Below, in pieces: positions 52,284-61,869 of a DNA stretch of 64,000 bases. The stretch covers positions 1 to 64,000 of the forward strand of contig VXLM01000122.1 of NCBI GenBank assembly GCA_009841605.1, written 5' to 3'. The stretch's first letter is position 1. Every line of letters begins with the position of its first letter. The notes beneath the pieces were generated by a model. The model saw only the letters and a program-made list of their open reading frames with translations, searched no databases and was not told where the DNA came from. The position numbers and the translations under genes were made by a program. This DNA comes from Dehalococcoidia bacterium (lineage in GTDB: Bacteria; Chloroflexota; Dehalococcoidia; Lucifugimonadales; VXLM01).

Positions 52284-53120
52284 ATGGGCAGGCTAGACGG
52301 CAAGGTGGCTATCGTTACGGGAGGCGCTCAGGGTATCGGCGGAGCAACCGCGAGACGGTTGGCCGAGGAAGGGGCCAAGGTACTCATCGCCGACATCGAC
52401 GAAGTGATGGCGGAGAAGAATGCGGAGGGGATACGGGCGGCAGGCAACGAGGCGGACGCGGTCAGAGTTGACGTGAGCAAGCACTCCGACATCAGGATGA
52501 TGGTTGAGCGTGCGGTGGAGAAGTGGGGTCGCCTGGATATCCTGTTCAGCAACGCCTTCGACGTGCTGACAGCGGGCAGCGGCGGGGCAGTGGAGGTGTC
52601 GGAGGAAGACTGGGATTCTCAGATGGCCGTGCTGCTCAAGGCCATCTTCCTCGCCGTGAAGTACGCCGTGCCGGAGATGAGGAAGGTTGGGGGCGGAAGT
52701 ATCGTGAATGTCTCGTCGGTGCACGGCATGTTCGGTGCTCCCGGTGTGCTGGTCTACGAGACGGCCAAACACGCCGTGATTGGGGCGACCAGGCAGATGG
52801 CAACCGAGTACGGCCCGGACGGCATTCGGGTCAACGCCGTGCTTCCCGGACACATGCTCACCGAGCGCCTTCGCGAGCACATGTGGAAGGACAATCCCTC
52901 AGGCCTGGAGTTCTTCAAGAACCAGTATCCGCTGCGCGACGTGGGGCGAGCCGAGGACATCGCCAACGCCGTGCTTTTCCTCTGCTCCGACGAGGCTTCG
53001 TTCATCACGGGTCATCCCCTGGTCGTGGACGGAGGTCATTCGATACAGCTTCAGGAGAACTTCGGCGTGCGCCAAGGGCATTACCTGCAGGACAACCCGG
53101 AAACGCAGCTGCCTTATTAG
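52284..53120 (+). CDS. SDR-family oxidoreductase 3
   Basis: A 278-residue classical SDR with GGAQGIGGAT, NAFD in place of the usual NNAG, and YETAKHAVIG as the active-site Tyr/Lys. The C-terminus SFITGHPLVVDGGHSI matches the family. It is longer than usual by about 20 residues after that (QENFGVRQGHYLQDNPETQ). Start ATG 52284 with GGAGG upstream. A TACAAT lies at 52248-52253. The substrate is unknown. It is not linked to the substrate-binding gene that follows 531 bp later. Confidence 0.87.
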   Translation: MGRLDGKVAIVTGGAQGIGGATARRLAEEGAKVLIADIDEVMAEKNAEGIRAAGNEADAVRVDVSKHSDIRMMVERAVEKWGRLDILFSNAFDVLTAGSGGAVEVSEEDWDSQMAVLLKAIFLAVKYAVPEMRKVGGGSIVNVSSVHGMFGAPGVLVYETAKHAVIGATRQMATEYGPDGIRVNAVLPGHMLTERLREHMWKDNPSGLEFFKNQYPLRDVGRAEDIANAVLFLCSDEASFITGHPLVVDGGHSIQLQENFGVRQGHYLQDNPETQLPY

Positions 53121-53651
53121 GTCTGACGGAGACATCGACGGAGGAAGGAGCTCTGTTTCGAGCCTCGATGGTTCCTGACACCGTATGGGGCGTTTCACTC
53201 GTTTGTCATACGGTTTCCCCTAGAGGATTGCTTCACTTTGTCCGCCTCCTATAGGTCCTTTTTTCGTCTTTCTTCGAGCTGCCCAAACGGCCAAGGAAGT
53301 GGGTCTAGCTTGACTTCGGGGAACCGCTGTGATAAATCCCTTGCACCTCTGGCGTTCCTGAATCTTGAGCGTTTGAGCCAAAGCCTGATTGAAGTCCTAT
53401 ACTAGTAAAATTACTTTACGAATTTCGTAGATAAATTCCCAAATGTGTGGTAGTTGTTATCACCCACTTTGGAAACCCTGTTTGAGCAAACACAGAAAAC
53501 TCGAAAGGAACAAGACGGCGTAGGAAGGTTCTCACATTTCACAACGGACGATTGAAACCGAGTCTCTCGAATCTGGAAGCGAACAATCGGAGTGCTAAGC
53601 GAAGTGCTTTAGAACGCCTTGCGAGGCTGGATCGTGAAGGAGGGAGAATTC
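53121..53651. other. Long 531-bp intergenic region
   Basis: No gene is visible. The first 100 bp hold the hairpin at 53180-53214. The middle 53390-53470 is very AT-rich with TATACT at 53398-53403, a plausible -10 for the substrate-binding gene but with a poor -35 at 19-20 bp. If this is the promoter, the transcript has a leader of about 240 nt, long enough for regulatory structure, but I see no known riboswitch. Confidence 0.5.
53180..53214 (+). terminator. Hairpin downstream of SDR gene
   Basis: ACCGTATG (53180-53187) and CATACGGT (53207-53214) form a perfect 8-bp stem, 60 bp after the stop, followed by TTTCCCC. It fits a weak intrinsic terminator. Confidence 0.4.
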
Positions 53652-56579
53652 ATGAAGTACAGTCTGTTGAAGTTAGGATCTGTTGCACTGATTGTCGCCG
53701 CGGTGGGGTTGATCGTTTCGATCGCATGCGGCACCAGTGATGAGGAAGCTGCTCCTACGCCTGACGTGGCGAAGATAATCCAGGACGCCGTAAACAGCGT
53801 TCCACAGGGAGCTAGCGCCGCTGAAATTCAAAATCTCGTCTCGGACTCGGTAGCTTCTGCGCTTGCCAATCAGCCGGCCGGCGTTACGCGGGCTGATGTT
53901 GAGGCGGCAGTCAACGCTGCTTCAGCGGGCCAGCTTTCGGCCGCCGATGTGCAGCGAATCGTCGACCAGTCGATTCGCAACCTCCCGGCCCCCGAGCCTG
54001 CCGAGATCGACGTGGGGCAGCTGCGGTCCCTTGTCCAGCAGTCGGTTGCCGCATCCGTTCCTGAAGGTGTGAGTGCTGCCGACATTAACCGGATGGTTCA
54101 AGCGGCTGTGGGTGCTGTGCAGGCCGGAGCCGTTACGCGAGGTGACTTGGAAGACCTCGTAGCCAAGTCCATCCAGGAAGTCGCCGGAGACCAGCTAACT
54201 GCTGCCCAGGTGCAGGAAATCGTGGACGCGTCTCAGGCGGCGACCCAGGCTGCCGTTGATGCCTCGCTGGAGGCGACGCAAGCCGCGTTGGATGCGTCGC
54301 TGATGGAGACCCAAAGCGCGGTGGACGCGTCGTTGGCTGCCTCGCAAAAGTCTGTGGACTCGGCATTGATGGAGACCCAGAGTTCGGTCGAGGAAGCTGC
54401 AATGGCGGCCAAGGCTGCCCAAGAGGCCGCTGAGATGGCTGCCTCCGAGGCGGCGATGGCCGTGATCGAGCCGGTGCAGCCGTACGGCAAGCCGCTCGGA
54501 GTTGGTGGGTACTTCGACTACCGCTTCACCGGTCCGAAGCCCACTACGTTCCAAGAGTCCCCGATGTCGGCGGAGCTAGTGAGGCAGGGTCAGCTTCCAC
54601 CGCTCATGGAGCGGCTACCGGTGCCTGAGGACGTGCATGTCGTTCCGCCGCCTAACGAGATCGGCACCTATGGCGGGACGTGGCGGGCCACAAGGCACAA
54701 CCAGCGTTATCTGCAGCAGTACGCCAACGGCCATCCGCTGCAGTTGAACGCGGACGGCGCGAGCTACGTCGAGCGCGTGGCAAAGGGAATGGATCACTCC
54801 GAGGACGGGAGAGTGTACACGTTCTTCCTCCGCAGGGGCGGCAAGTGGTCGGGCGGTTCCGACCTCACCTCCGAGGACTTCCGCTTCACGTGGGAGGACA
54901 TCAACTACTATAACAATGCTGCCTCCAAGGCGGCGGGACTTTCAGGAAACGGCCTTGGTCCTGACACTCCCTACAGTCGTGCGCGAGACCCCGTTACCGG
55001 GGAGGGCGCGAAGTTCGCGGTGATCGACGACTACACATTTAGCTTCACGTTCGATTCCCCGAACTACACGTTCTTCGCGGGAACGACGAGCGCGCGCGGT
55101 CCCGTGTCCTGTGGTTCGGGCTGGTGCTGGTACACGTCGGACGAGTACGCTAAGCAGTTCCATGAGAAGTACGCGGACTCTGCTGCCCTTGCGAAGATGG
55201 TAGCGGATGGCGAGTTCGAAGACTGGACGAAACTCTTCCAAAATAGGGTGTCCTGGACGAGGTGCGGTTCCGACTGCATTGAGAACGGTCAGCCGTCCGC
55301 CGGCGCCTGGAAGATGGAGTACTTCCTCGATGACCAGTCGTCCATGGTGCGCAATCACTACTACTTTGGTGTCGACCCCGATGGGAACCAACTTCCCTAC
55401 GTGGACGGCATCATCAACTTCAAGATGGAGAGCGTGGACGTCGCAATCCTGCGCGCCATGCAGGGCGAGTCCGACCTGGATGCCGACACTCTCTCACGCC
55501 AGATGAGCGGAATCCCTCTGTTCATCACGAACATGGAGAGGGGGGACTACAGCATCTACCACTGGCCCGACCTTTCCGGTGGCGACCACTCGCTCTTCTT
55601 CAACCAGACTTGGAACGAAGACAAGGAACTCGGCAGGTGGCTTAGGACGCAGGACTTCCGAATAGCGCTGTCCCTTGCTATTGATCGCCATGCGATTAAC
55701 AACATCGTCTTCTCGGGAGTGGGGTATGCCCAGAACTATGTCGTCCACGAGACCTCGCCCCACTACCCTGGCAAGCGCTTCGAGACGATAGACGCCATAC
55801 CGCAAGACATCGCCAGGGCCAACCAGATCCTCGATGGGCTCGGACTCGTTGACACGAACGGGGACGGCCTTAGGAATAGGCTGGACGGCGGCGGAAATCT
55901 TGAGATTTATACCGGAGTGCCCGGCCTTCGGGTGCCGGTAGCTGAGCTGTTGGAGTCGGACTTCGCGAAGATCGGCATTAAGCTCGATTGGAAGGAAGAC
56001 GGCGGTCACTGGGGTCTCATCAGGCAGAACCAGCAGTACCTCGGGATCTCAAACGTCAACGGCAGTTCAAACCTGTGGGCACGTGGCAATCCTGTTGCCC
56101 CCTATCGCTCAGGTGAGCCACAGGGGCCGTTGATCGGGCAGTACCTGACTAGCGGTGGTCAGGAAGGCATGGCTCCCACCGGGCCCGACCCTGACTTCCT
56201 GCCATTGGCGCCTGATGGCACCTGGCCTGCGGATGCGACAGGTAACATCAAGTTCCTGCTCGATAGCTGGACGGAAGGAGCGCAGCTTCCCGACCACGAC
56301 CCGCGGAAGATAGAGATCGGTCAGGCGATGAGCAGGGTGGTCGCGCTTGAGAAGTACCAGCTCGGAACGATTGCCTTCACGGGCTTCAGCCGCGGTCTCA
56401 TCGTCAAGCGGAACAACTTCAGGAATGTCCCCGAGAGGCAGATCAGGTACGAGCACGGCCTGTACAACATGGTCAACGCCTTTGAGGACGGCATGGACAA
56501 CTACCACAATCCGGGCAACCGCTCGCGTCGCTACACGAGCAAGGCGGTCTTTGCCTCCGGCGAGACCATCAGGCCGTAA
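53652..56579 (+). CDS. ABC-transporter solute-binding lipoprotein with hendecad stalk
   Basis: A 975-residue extracytoplasmic binding protein of the peptide/nickel (family 5) type. Lipobox SIAC (Cys26). Residues about 35-195 are a series of helical repeats with AADVQRIVDQS-like units. From 199, five 11-residue repeats (QAAVDASLEAT, QAALDASLMET, QSAVDASLAAS and two weaker) form a hendecad coiled coil. From about 285 the family-5 fold begins with YGKPLGVGGYFDY, includes GDHSLFFNQTWN and extends to near the end. The start is ATG 53652 with GGAGGGAG. No permease or ATPase gene is adjacent. A strong hairpin follows the gene. Confidence 0.88.
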   Translation: MKYSLLKLGSVALIVAAVGLIVSIACGTSDEEAAPTPDVAKIIQDAVNSVPQGASAAEIQNLVSDSVASALANQPAGVTRADVEAAVNAASAGQLSAADVQRIVDQSIRNLPAPEPAEIDVGQLRSLVQQSVAASVPEGVSAADINRMVQAAVGAVQAGAVTRGDLEDLVAKSIQEVAGDQLTAAQVQEIVDASQAATQAAVDASLEATQAALDASLMETQSAVDASLAASQKSVDSALMETQSSVEEAAMAAKAAQEAAEMAASEAAMAVIEPVQPYGKPLGVGGYFDYRFTGPKPTTFQESPMSAELVRQGQLPPLMERLPVPEDVHVVPPPNEIGTYGGTWRATRHNQRYLQQYANGHPLQLNADGASYVERVAKGMDHSEDGRVYTFFLRRGGKWSGGSDLTSEDFRFTWEDINYYNNAASKAAGLSGNGLGPDTPYSRARDPVTGEGAKFAVIDDYTFSFTFDSPNYTFFAGTTSARGPVSCGSGWCWYTSDEYAKQFHEKYADSAALAKMVADGEFEDWTKLFQNRVSWTRCGSDCIENGQPSAGAWKMEYFLDDQSSMVRNHYYFGVDPDGNQLPYVDGIINFKMESVDVAILRAMQGESDLDADTLSRQMSGIPLFITNMERGDYSIYHWPDLSGGDHSLFFNQTWNEDKELGRWLRTQDFRIALSLAIDRHAINNIVFSGVGYAQNYVVHETSPHYPGKRFETIDAIPQDIARANQILDGLGLVDTNGDGLRNRLDGGGNLEIYTGVPGLRVPVAELLESDFAKIGIKLDWKEDGGHWGLIRQNQQYLGISNVNGSSNLWARGNPVAPYRSGEPQGPLIGQYLTSGGQEGMAPTGPDPDFLPLAPDGTWPADATGNIKFLLDSWTEGAQLPDHDPRKIEIGQAMSRVVALEKYQLGTIAFTGFSRGLIVKRNNFRNVPERQIRYEHGLYNMVNAFEDGMDNYHNPGNRSRRYTSKAVFASGETIRP
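54246..54410 (+). repeat. Five tandem 33-bp repeats (11-residue units)
   Basis: Starting at 54246, the codon pattern CAG-GCT-GCC-GTT-GAT is repeated every 33 bp five times inside the binding-protein gene, in frame (residue 199 on). The copies have diverged but keep the pattern hydrophobic-Asp-Ala-Ser. Tandem duplication is the likely origin of the stalk. Confidence 0.75.
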
Positions 56580-56600
56580 GACAATATCGGCGTCCATAGT

Positions 56601-56638
56601 CCATCGCGGGGGCCTCTGGAAGGAGGTTCCCGCGATGG
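56601..56638 (+). terminator. Strong hairpin after the binding-protein gene
   Basis: CCATCGCGGG (56601-56610) and CCCGCGATGG (56629-56638) are a perfect 10-bp stem; the 18-nt loop contains CCTC and GAGG that can pair further. No T run follows. It starts 22 bp after the stop codon. Such structures usually protect the abundant mRNA of binding proteins or stop most transcription before a downstream gene. Confidence 0.65.
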
Positions 56639-56668
56639 TGTGTGTTGAGAATCTAGGAAAACGCGAAA

Positions 56669-57631
56669 ATGAGATACTTCACTGCTGAAGAAGCTCCATA
56701 TGTCATCCCTGATCGGTGGGAAGACGAGGCCACGAGGCTGCTGAAGGTGGGCTGGAAAGGCCGCCTCGTGACGGGCCTCTCCCAGTCGGCCTACCGTTCC
56801 TATGTCTTCCCGGTGGTCAGTCCCGCGGGAGTCTATGTCACCACCGAACGCTCCGCCAGCGATCACCCTTGGCACCAGTCGGTCACCATCGGCAGCGACC
56901 GGTTCTACACCTACCTGCAGAGCCCGGAAGGCCCGGTTGAGCAGCCACCCCTCAATATGTATTGGGACTGGCCGTTTCAGGGACGCGATGCCGGACGCAT
57001 CATCAGCAGCGTGGTCGACGAGCGGACTGAGCGCGCCGAGGACCATCTCGAAATTACGCAGAGGCTCCAGTGGCAGGGGCCGGAGGAGTATGGCGTCGGA
57101 GCCTACCGGCGCGTCCTCGCCGATGAGGTCCGCATCATAGACGTGCGCCCAGGCGACGTGGCCAACATCATTGATGTGCGGAGCCAGGTCCGTCCGACCG
57201 ACTGGGACCTCCGCATCGGGCCATGCCGGCACGGGTACTTCACCATCCGAGTAGCCGACCACCTTCGTGTGGTCGATCGGAATGGGGACAAGGTTGGCGG
57301 CAAGCTCACCGCGTCGGGCGGTCGGGTAGGGGAGAAGGAAATTCGCTGGCAGCTGGCCGACTGGGTGGACTACTCAGGCAAAGACGAGCAGGGCCGGATG
57401 GCGGGTGTAGCCATCTTCCAATTCCCGTCGGTAGCTAACGTCCCCTGGTACCTCGTTGACTACGGCTCGGTACGAATCAACCCGCATCGCATGTCTCACC
57501 GATACATCAAGCGAGGTGAGATGCTCGATCTCGCGATTCGCGTCGTCGCGCACGACGGCGACGCCGAGGAAGCGGGAATCGCCGACCTGTACGCTTCCTT
57601 TGCCGACGAGGTTGGGATCTCGACGAACTAG
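56669..57631 (+). CDS. DUF6807 (PmoA-like) family protein
   Basis: A 320-residue cytosolic protein of the group once labelled methane oxygenase PmoA, now DUF6807. The diagnostic opening is SYVFPVVSPAGVYVTTER and then DHPWHQSV; a second landmark is NMYWDWPF and the end is ARVVAH-type strand (here LAIRVVAHDGD). It has no relation to methane mono-oxygenase. Its function is unknown, but relatives are found next to Gfo/Idh/MocA oxidoreductases in sugar-catabolic loci, as here with the gene that begins 59 bp after the stop. Confidence 0.82.
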   Translation: MRYFTAEEAPYVIPDRWEDEATRLLKVGWKGRLVTGLSQSAYRSYVFPVVSPAGVYVTTERSASDHPWHQSVTIGSDRFYTYLQSPEGPVEQPPLNMYWDWPFQGRDAGRIISSVVDERTERAEDHLEITQRLQWQGPEEYGVGAYRRVLADEVRIIDVRPGDVANIIDVRSQVRPTDWDLRIGPCRHGYFTIRVADHLRVVDRNGDKVGGKLTASGGRVGEKEIRWQLADWVDYSGKDEQGRMAGVAIFQFPSVANVPWYLVDYGSVRINPHRMSHRYIKRGEMLDLAIRVVAHDGDAEEAGIADLYASFADEVGISTN

Positions 57632-57690
57632 GTCGTCGTCGAACCCATTATGTCCCGGCCGGATTCGAGACTTCTCACTTAAGGGGGAAT

Positions 57691-58806
57691 TTGCGCCCTA
57701 CACAAAAATACCGCGCCGGTGTAATCGGTCTCGGCTGGATGGGGATGCTCGCCGATGTTGCCGTTGTCTATGAGCGGGGGGCGTACTCCGTCGACGATGT
57801 TGAACGTCCAACACCTGAGTTGGACGTGCATCGTGAGTTTCACTATCACCAGAACGTCGGCGGGGCAAATATACCTCACACGTGGGCCGAAGTCTTCCAT
57901 GACCGTCCGGACGTTGAGCTCGTGGCGGGAGCGGAGCGCGACCCTCAACGACTCAAAGCCTTTGGCGAACGATACGGCGTGGACGCGCTCTACACCGACG
58001 CGGAAGAGATGCTGCACAACGAGTCGCTTGACATCGTCGCCGTGGCCACCAACGTCAAGGGACGCGCCGACCTGACGTGCCTTGCCGTCGAATGCGGCGC
58101 CAAGGCAATAGCAATCGAGAAGCCTATAGCGCACACGCTCCACGAGGTCGACCGCATAGTCATTGCCTGCGCCGCCGCCGGCGTGCCGCTCGTCGCAGGG
58201 GCGACGCCGGCGAACCACCCCTCATACGGGCGAGCGAAGGAACTCATCTCAGACGGCGCAACCGGCGACGTTGTCTCCATCGAGGCGGAGGCTCCCGCCT
58301 CTCAGAAGCCGCACTGGATGTACTTCGTAGACGACATGCCCTTGTGGGTCGTAGGCGTGGGCGACCGGGAGCGGCGCGATAGCGGTAGTGACGAATTTGT
58401 TGGGCAGGGACTAGCGCAGACACGAGGCGAAGCCGTCGTGCATTTCCGAAAGGGCGCAGGACTCGTTCGAGTGTCCGGTACTTCCGGCGAGATAGTGCTG
58501 GACAGCAATCCCGGCTCCCATTGGAGACTATGGCAGGACGTGGACATCGGGACCGGTGTGCGACGTGTGGAGATACCGTGGCCCGCGCCCCAGTTCGAAG
58601 GTGGTTACAACGCGGTGTGCGGGCTGTCCGACCTGATAGACTGCCTGGAAGGCAGGCTCGTCGAGCCCAAGAACTCTGGGCGAAGGGCGGCAATTGCGCT
58701 CGAAGTTGAGATCGCCCTCAAGCAATCGGCGGCCAACGGCGCCGCCAGAGTCGATCTTCCGTTGAAAGACAGGTCGCTCGGCCTCAACTACGACTGGTTC
58801 CGCTAG
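57691..58806 (+). CDS. Gfo/Idh/MocA family oxidoreductase 2
   Basis: A 371-residue NAD(P)-dependent sugar or inositol oxidoreductase. The Rossmann start is AGVIGLGWMGMLAD, and the EKP motif appears in AIEKPIAHTLHEVD. The C-terminal part (about 170-370) holds the substrate barrel. The start is a TTG at 57691, right behind AAGGGGGAA; the next ATG in frame is 16 codons later. It is downstream of the DUF6807 gene (59 bp) and forms a likely two-gene sugar-oxidation unit. Confidence 0.85.
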   Translation: MRPTQKYRAGVIGLGWMGMLADVAVVYERGAYSVDDVERPTPELDVHREFHYHQNVGGANIPHTWAEVFHDRPDVELVAGAERDPQRLKAFGERYGVDALYTDAEEMLHNESLDIVAVATNVKGRADLTCLAVECGAKAIAIEKPIAHTLHEVDRIVIACAAAGVPLVAGATPANHPSYGRAKELISDGATGDVVSIEAEAPASQKPHWMYFVDDMPLWVVGVGDRERRDSGSDEFVGQGLAQTRGEAVVHFRKGAGLVRVSGTSGEIVLDSNPGSHWRLWQDVDIGTGVRRVEIPWPAPQFEGGYNAVCGLSDLIDCLEGRLVEPKNSGRRAAIALEVEIALKQSAANGAARVDLPLKDRSLGLNYDWFR

Positions 58807-58848
58807 AGAAATGTCGCTCGGTTCCTACCCATAAAGTGCGACGCGACG

Positions 58849-58877
58849 TTTACTGCTTCTAGTGCGTAAGGTATAAT
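58849..58877 (+). promoter_or_regulatory. Sigma70-type promoter of the rhomboid gene
   Basis: TTTACT (58849-58854), a 17-bp spacer and TATAAT (58872-58877). The start codon follows 40 bp later. This is one of the best promoter matches in the window. Confidence 0.6.
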
Positions 58878-58917
58878 CAGCATATCGCGTAAGACCTTTT
58901 CCCTTCGGACCGCACCA

Positions 58918-59547
58918 ATGCAGAAAGCGAATTCCTTCAAAGCGACAATCGTCTCCGTAGCCGTACCCTTGGCCGTACTCGTGGCCTTGATGTGGATTGT
59001 TGGAATGGTCAACGCCCTCCTTGACTACCGGCTGAGCGAGTACGGCGTCGTCCCGCGTACAGTCGACGGGCTGATCGGCATTCCGCTGATGCCGTTCCTC
59101 CATGGCAGCTTCGATCACCTCGTCGTCAACACCCTGCCAATGGTGGTGCTGGGTGGACTTGTGGCGATTCATGGAAGCAGGAAATTCCTCACGGCGACGG
59201 TGTTCATAACGCTCGTCGGGGGCGGAGCATTGTGGGTGGTTGGGAGAACCGCCGTCCACGTTGGCGCGAGTGGGCTGATCTTCGGATTCTTCGGCTACCT
59301 TATCGCTAGAGCCTGGTACACTCGCAGCCTCGTCGCGGTGCTGATTGCCGTTGTGGTGGCCGTCGTATACGGCGGAATTCTTCTCGGCGTGCTGCCCTTC
59401 TTCCAGGAGGGAGTCTCTTGGGAAGGACACCTTACCGGTCTCATTGCGGGGGCGCTCGCGGCCCGACTAATGTGGAAGGAAAATCAGCCGGAAGAGGCCG
59501 AACAGGGCATGTCCGAGCAGGCCTCGGGGCCCGACGGATTTCGTTGA
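58918..59547 (+). CDS. Rhomboid-family intramembrane serine protease
   Basis: A 209-residue membrane protease with six predicted helices. Catalytic Ser118 is in HVGASGLIFG (GxSG motif) and His171 in WEGHLTGLIAG. The supporting HxxxN motif is FDHLVVN (His67, Asn71). It lacks cytosolic extra domains. It would cleave membrane-anchored substrates within the bilayer, none of which is identified. Transcribed from its own promoter, and its stop codon overlaps the promoter of the ATP synthase operon. Confidence 0.92.
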   Translation: MQKANSFKATIVSVAVPLAVLVALMWIVGMVNALLDYRLSEYGVVPRTVDGLIGIPLMPFLHGSFDHLVVNTLPMVVLGGLVAIHGSRKFLTATVFITLVGGGALWVVGRTAVHVGASGLIFGFFGYLIARAWYTRSLVAVLIAVVVAVVYGGILLGVLPFFQEGVSWEGHLTGLIAGALAARLMWKENQPEEAEQGMSEQASGPDGFR

Positions 59548-59573
59548 CACTCAGATTTTCCCTATGTTAGAAT
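59544..59573 (+). promoter_or_regulatory. Strong sigma70-type promoter of the atp operon
   Basis: TTGACA (59544-59549), an 18-bp spacer and TAGAAT (59568-59573), the closest match to consensus in the window. It overlaps the rhomboid stop codon and precedes atpZ by 37 bp. Confidence 0.7.
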
Positions 59574-59610
59574 CCAGTCGCCCTAAGGGGTACTGTTCTG
59601 AGGCTGTGCG

Positions 59611-59814
59611 ATGCGGTTGGTTGCCCGATTATTGGGTGTCGGCTGGTACGTCGCAATCTGCATCGTAGGCGGCGTGTGGGGTGGTGTCTGGCTGGACGAC
59701 AGGCTGGTTACCAGCCCGCTATTTTTGCTGATTGGCCTCATGTTGGGGATAGTGATTGCAGGAGCAGGTATCTATTTGATGCTCGCACCGCTGTTCTCGA
59801 CAGACGGTGAGTAG
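59611..59814 (+). CDS. atpZ: AtpZ/AtpI-like ATP synthase assembly protein
   Basis: A 67-residue protein with two membrane helices (about 10-30 and 39-60) and GGVWGGVWLDDRL between them, the pattern of AtpZ proteins that help assemble the c-ring and often bind magnesium or calcium. It is the first gene of the operon, behind the strong promoter at 59544. atpB starts 21 bp downstream. It is shorter than E. coli AtpI. Its position and topology are the main support. Confidence 0.75.
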   Translation: MRLVARLLGVGWYVAICIVGGVWGGVWLDDRLVTSPLFLLIGLMLGIVIAGAGIYLMLAPLFSTDGE

Positions 59815-59835
59815 ACGGAGGAGATTGACGAGAGC

Positions 59836-61177
<1,342 letters not shown>

Positions 61178-61251
61178 GCACGCCAAATAGGTGAACCGAC
61201 GCTGAGGTACGGCCTTGAAAGGGCCGGCAGCCTTCGCGTCAAGGAGAGAGC

Positions 61252-61752
61252 ATGGAAGCCCTAGGACTACACCTGCCGCAGTTGATTGCGCAGATCGTCG
61301 GCTTTCTCGTCCTGCTGTTCATCCTCAGCAAGCTGCTCTACAAGCCGCTGCTCAAAGTCATAGACGAGCGCTCGGCCAAGATCAAGGAGAGCCTCGAGGC
61401 GGCTGAGAGCGCGAAAGAGCAGGCTGCTGCCAGCCAGGAGCAGATGCAAGAGGACATACGGAAGGCGCGCGAGGAGGGCCAGCAGATGATCGCGCAGGCC
61501 CGCGACGTTGCCGCCCGATTCCGTGACGAGGAGATGGCGAAGGCGAGAGACGAGATCGCCGCCGAACGGGCGAAGGCCGAGGCCGATATCCAGCGTGAAC
61601 GTGACGCGGCCATCGAGGACCTGCGACGCGAGTTCGCCGGACTCGCCATCAGCGCGGCAGAGCGCGTGGTGGAGCGCTCGCTTAGCGAGTCGGACCACCG
61701 CGACATCATCGACAGGGTGCTCGACGAGAGCGGTACCATAGGAAAAGGATAG
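61252..61752 (+). CDS. atpF: ATP synthase F0 subunit b
   Basis: A 166-residue subunit b. One membrane helix (about 8-28, LIAQIVGFLVLLFILSKLL) is followed by a long charged coiled coil with many Ala, Glu and Lys residues that forms the peripheral stalk, and the C-terminus ISAAERVVERSL that binds subunit delta. Start ATG 61252 with AAGGAGAG upstream. Canonical length. Confidence 0.94.
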   Translation: MEALGLHLPQLIAQIVGFLVLLFILSKLLYKPLLKVIDERSAKIKESLEAAESAKEQAAASQEQMQEDIRKAREEGQQMIAQARDVAARFRDEEMAKARDEIAAERAKAEADIQRERDAAIEDLRREFAGLAISAAERVVERSLSESDHRDIIDRVLDESGTIGKG

Positions 61753-61765
61753 ACCTTAGCCTGAC

Positions 61766-61795
61766 CTCCTCAAAGATGTCTTTAGGGTTGAGGAG
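61766..61795 (+). other. Hairpin in the atpF-atpH spacer
   Basis: CTCCTCAA (61766-61773) and TTGAGGAG (61788-61795) form a perfect 8-bp stem with a 14-nt loop, 14 bp after the atpF stop. The atpF-atpH gap is 117 bp, unusually large for this operon. It also contains a 13-codon reading frame at 61817-61858 behind GGGAGG. The structure could affect mRNA processing and the relative amounts of F0 and F1 subunits. Confidence 0.45.
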
Positions 61796-61869
61796 ATTTC
61801 GGGAGGCACGTTCGTGATGGCAGAAAATCACGGACTGCCGCGGAACGAGACGGAGTAAACGAAGAGACT

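Noticed and set aside
54246-54410. 33-bp tandem repeats as a CRISPR array
   Set aside because: The repeats are contiguous, in frame and have no spacers; they encode the 11-residue stalk repeats.
58825-59430. 201-codon minus-strand frame opposite the rhomboid gene
   Set aside because: It is antisense to a gene with intact catalytic motifs and has low-complexity His/Gln/Asp content; a shadow.
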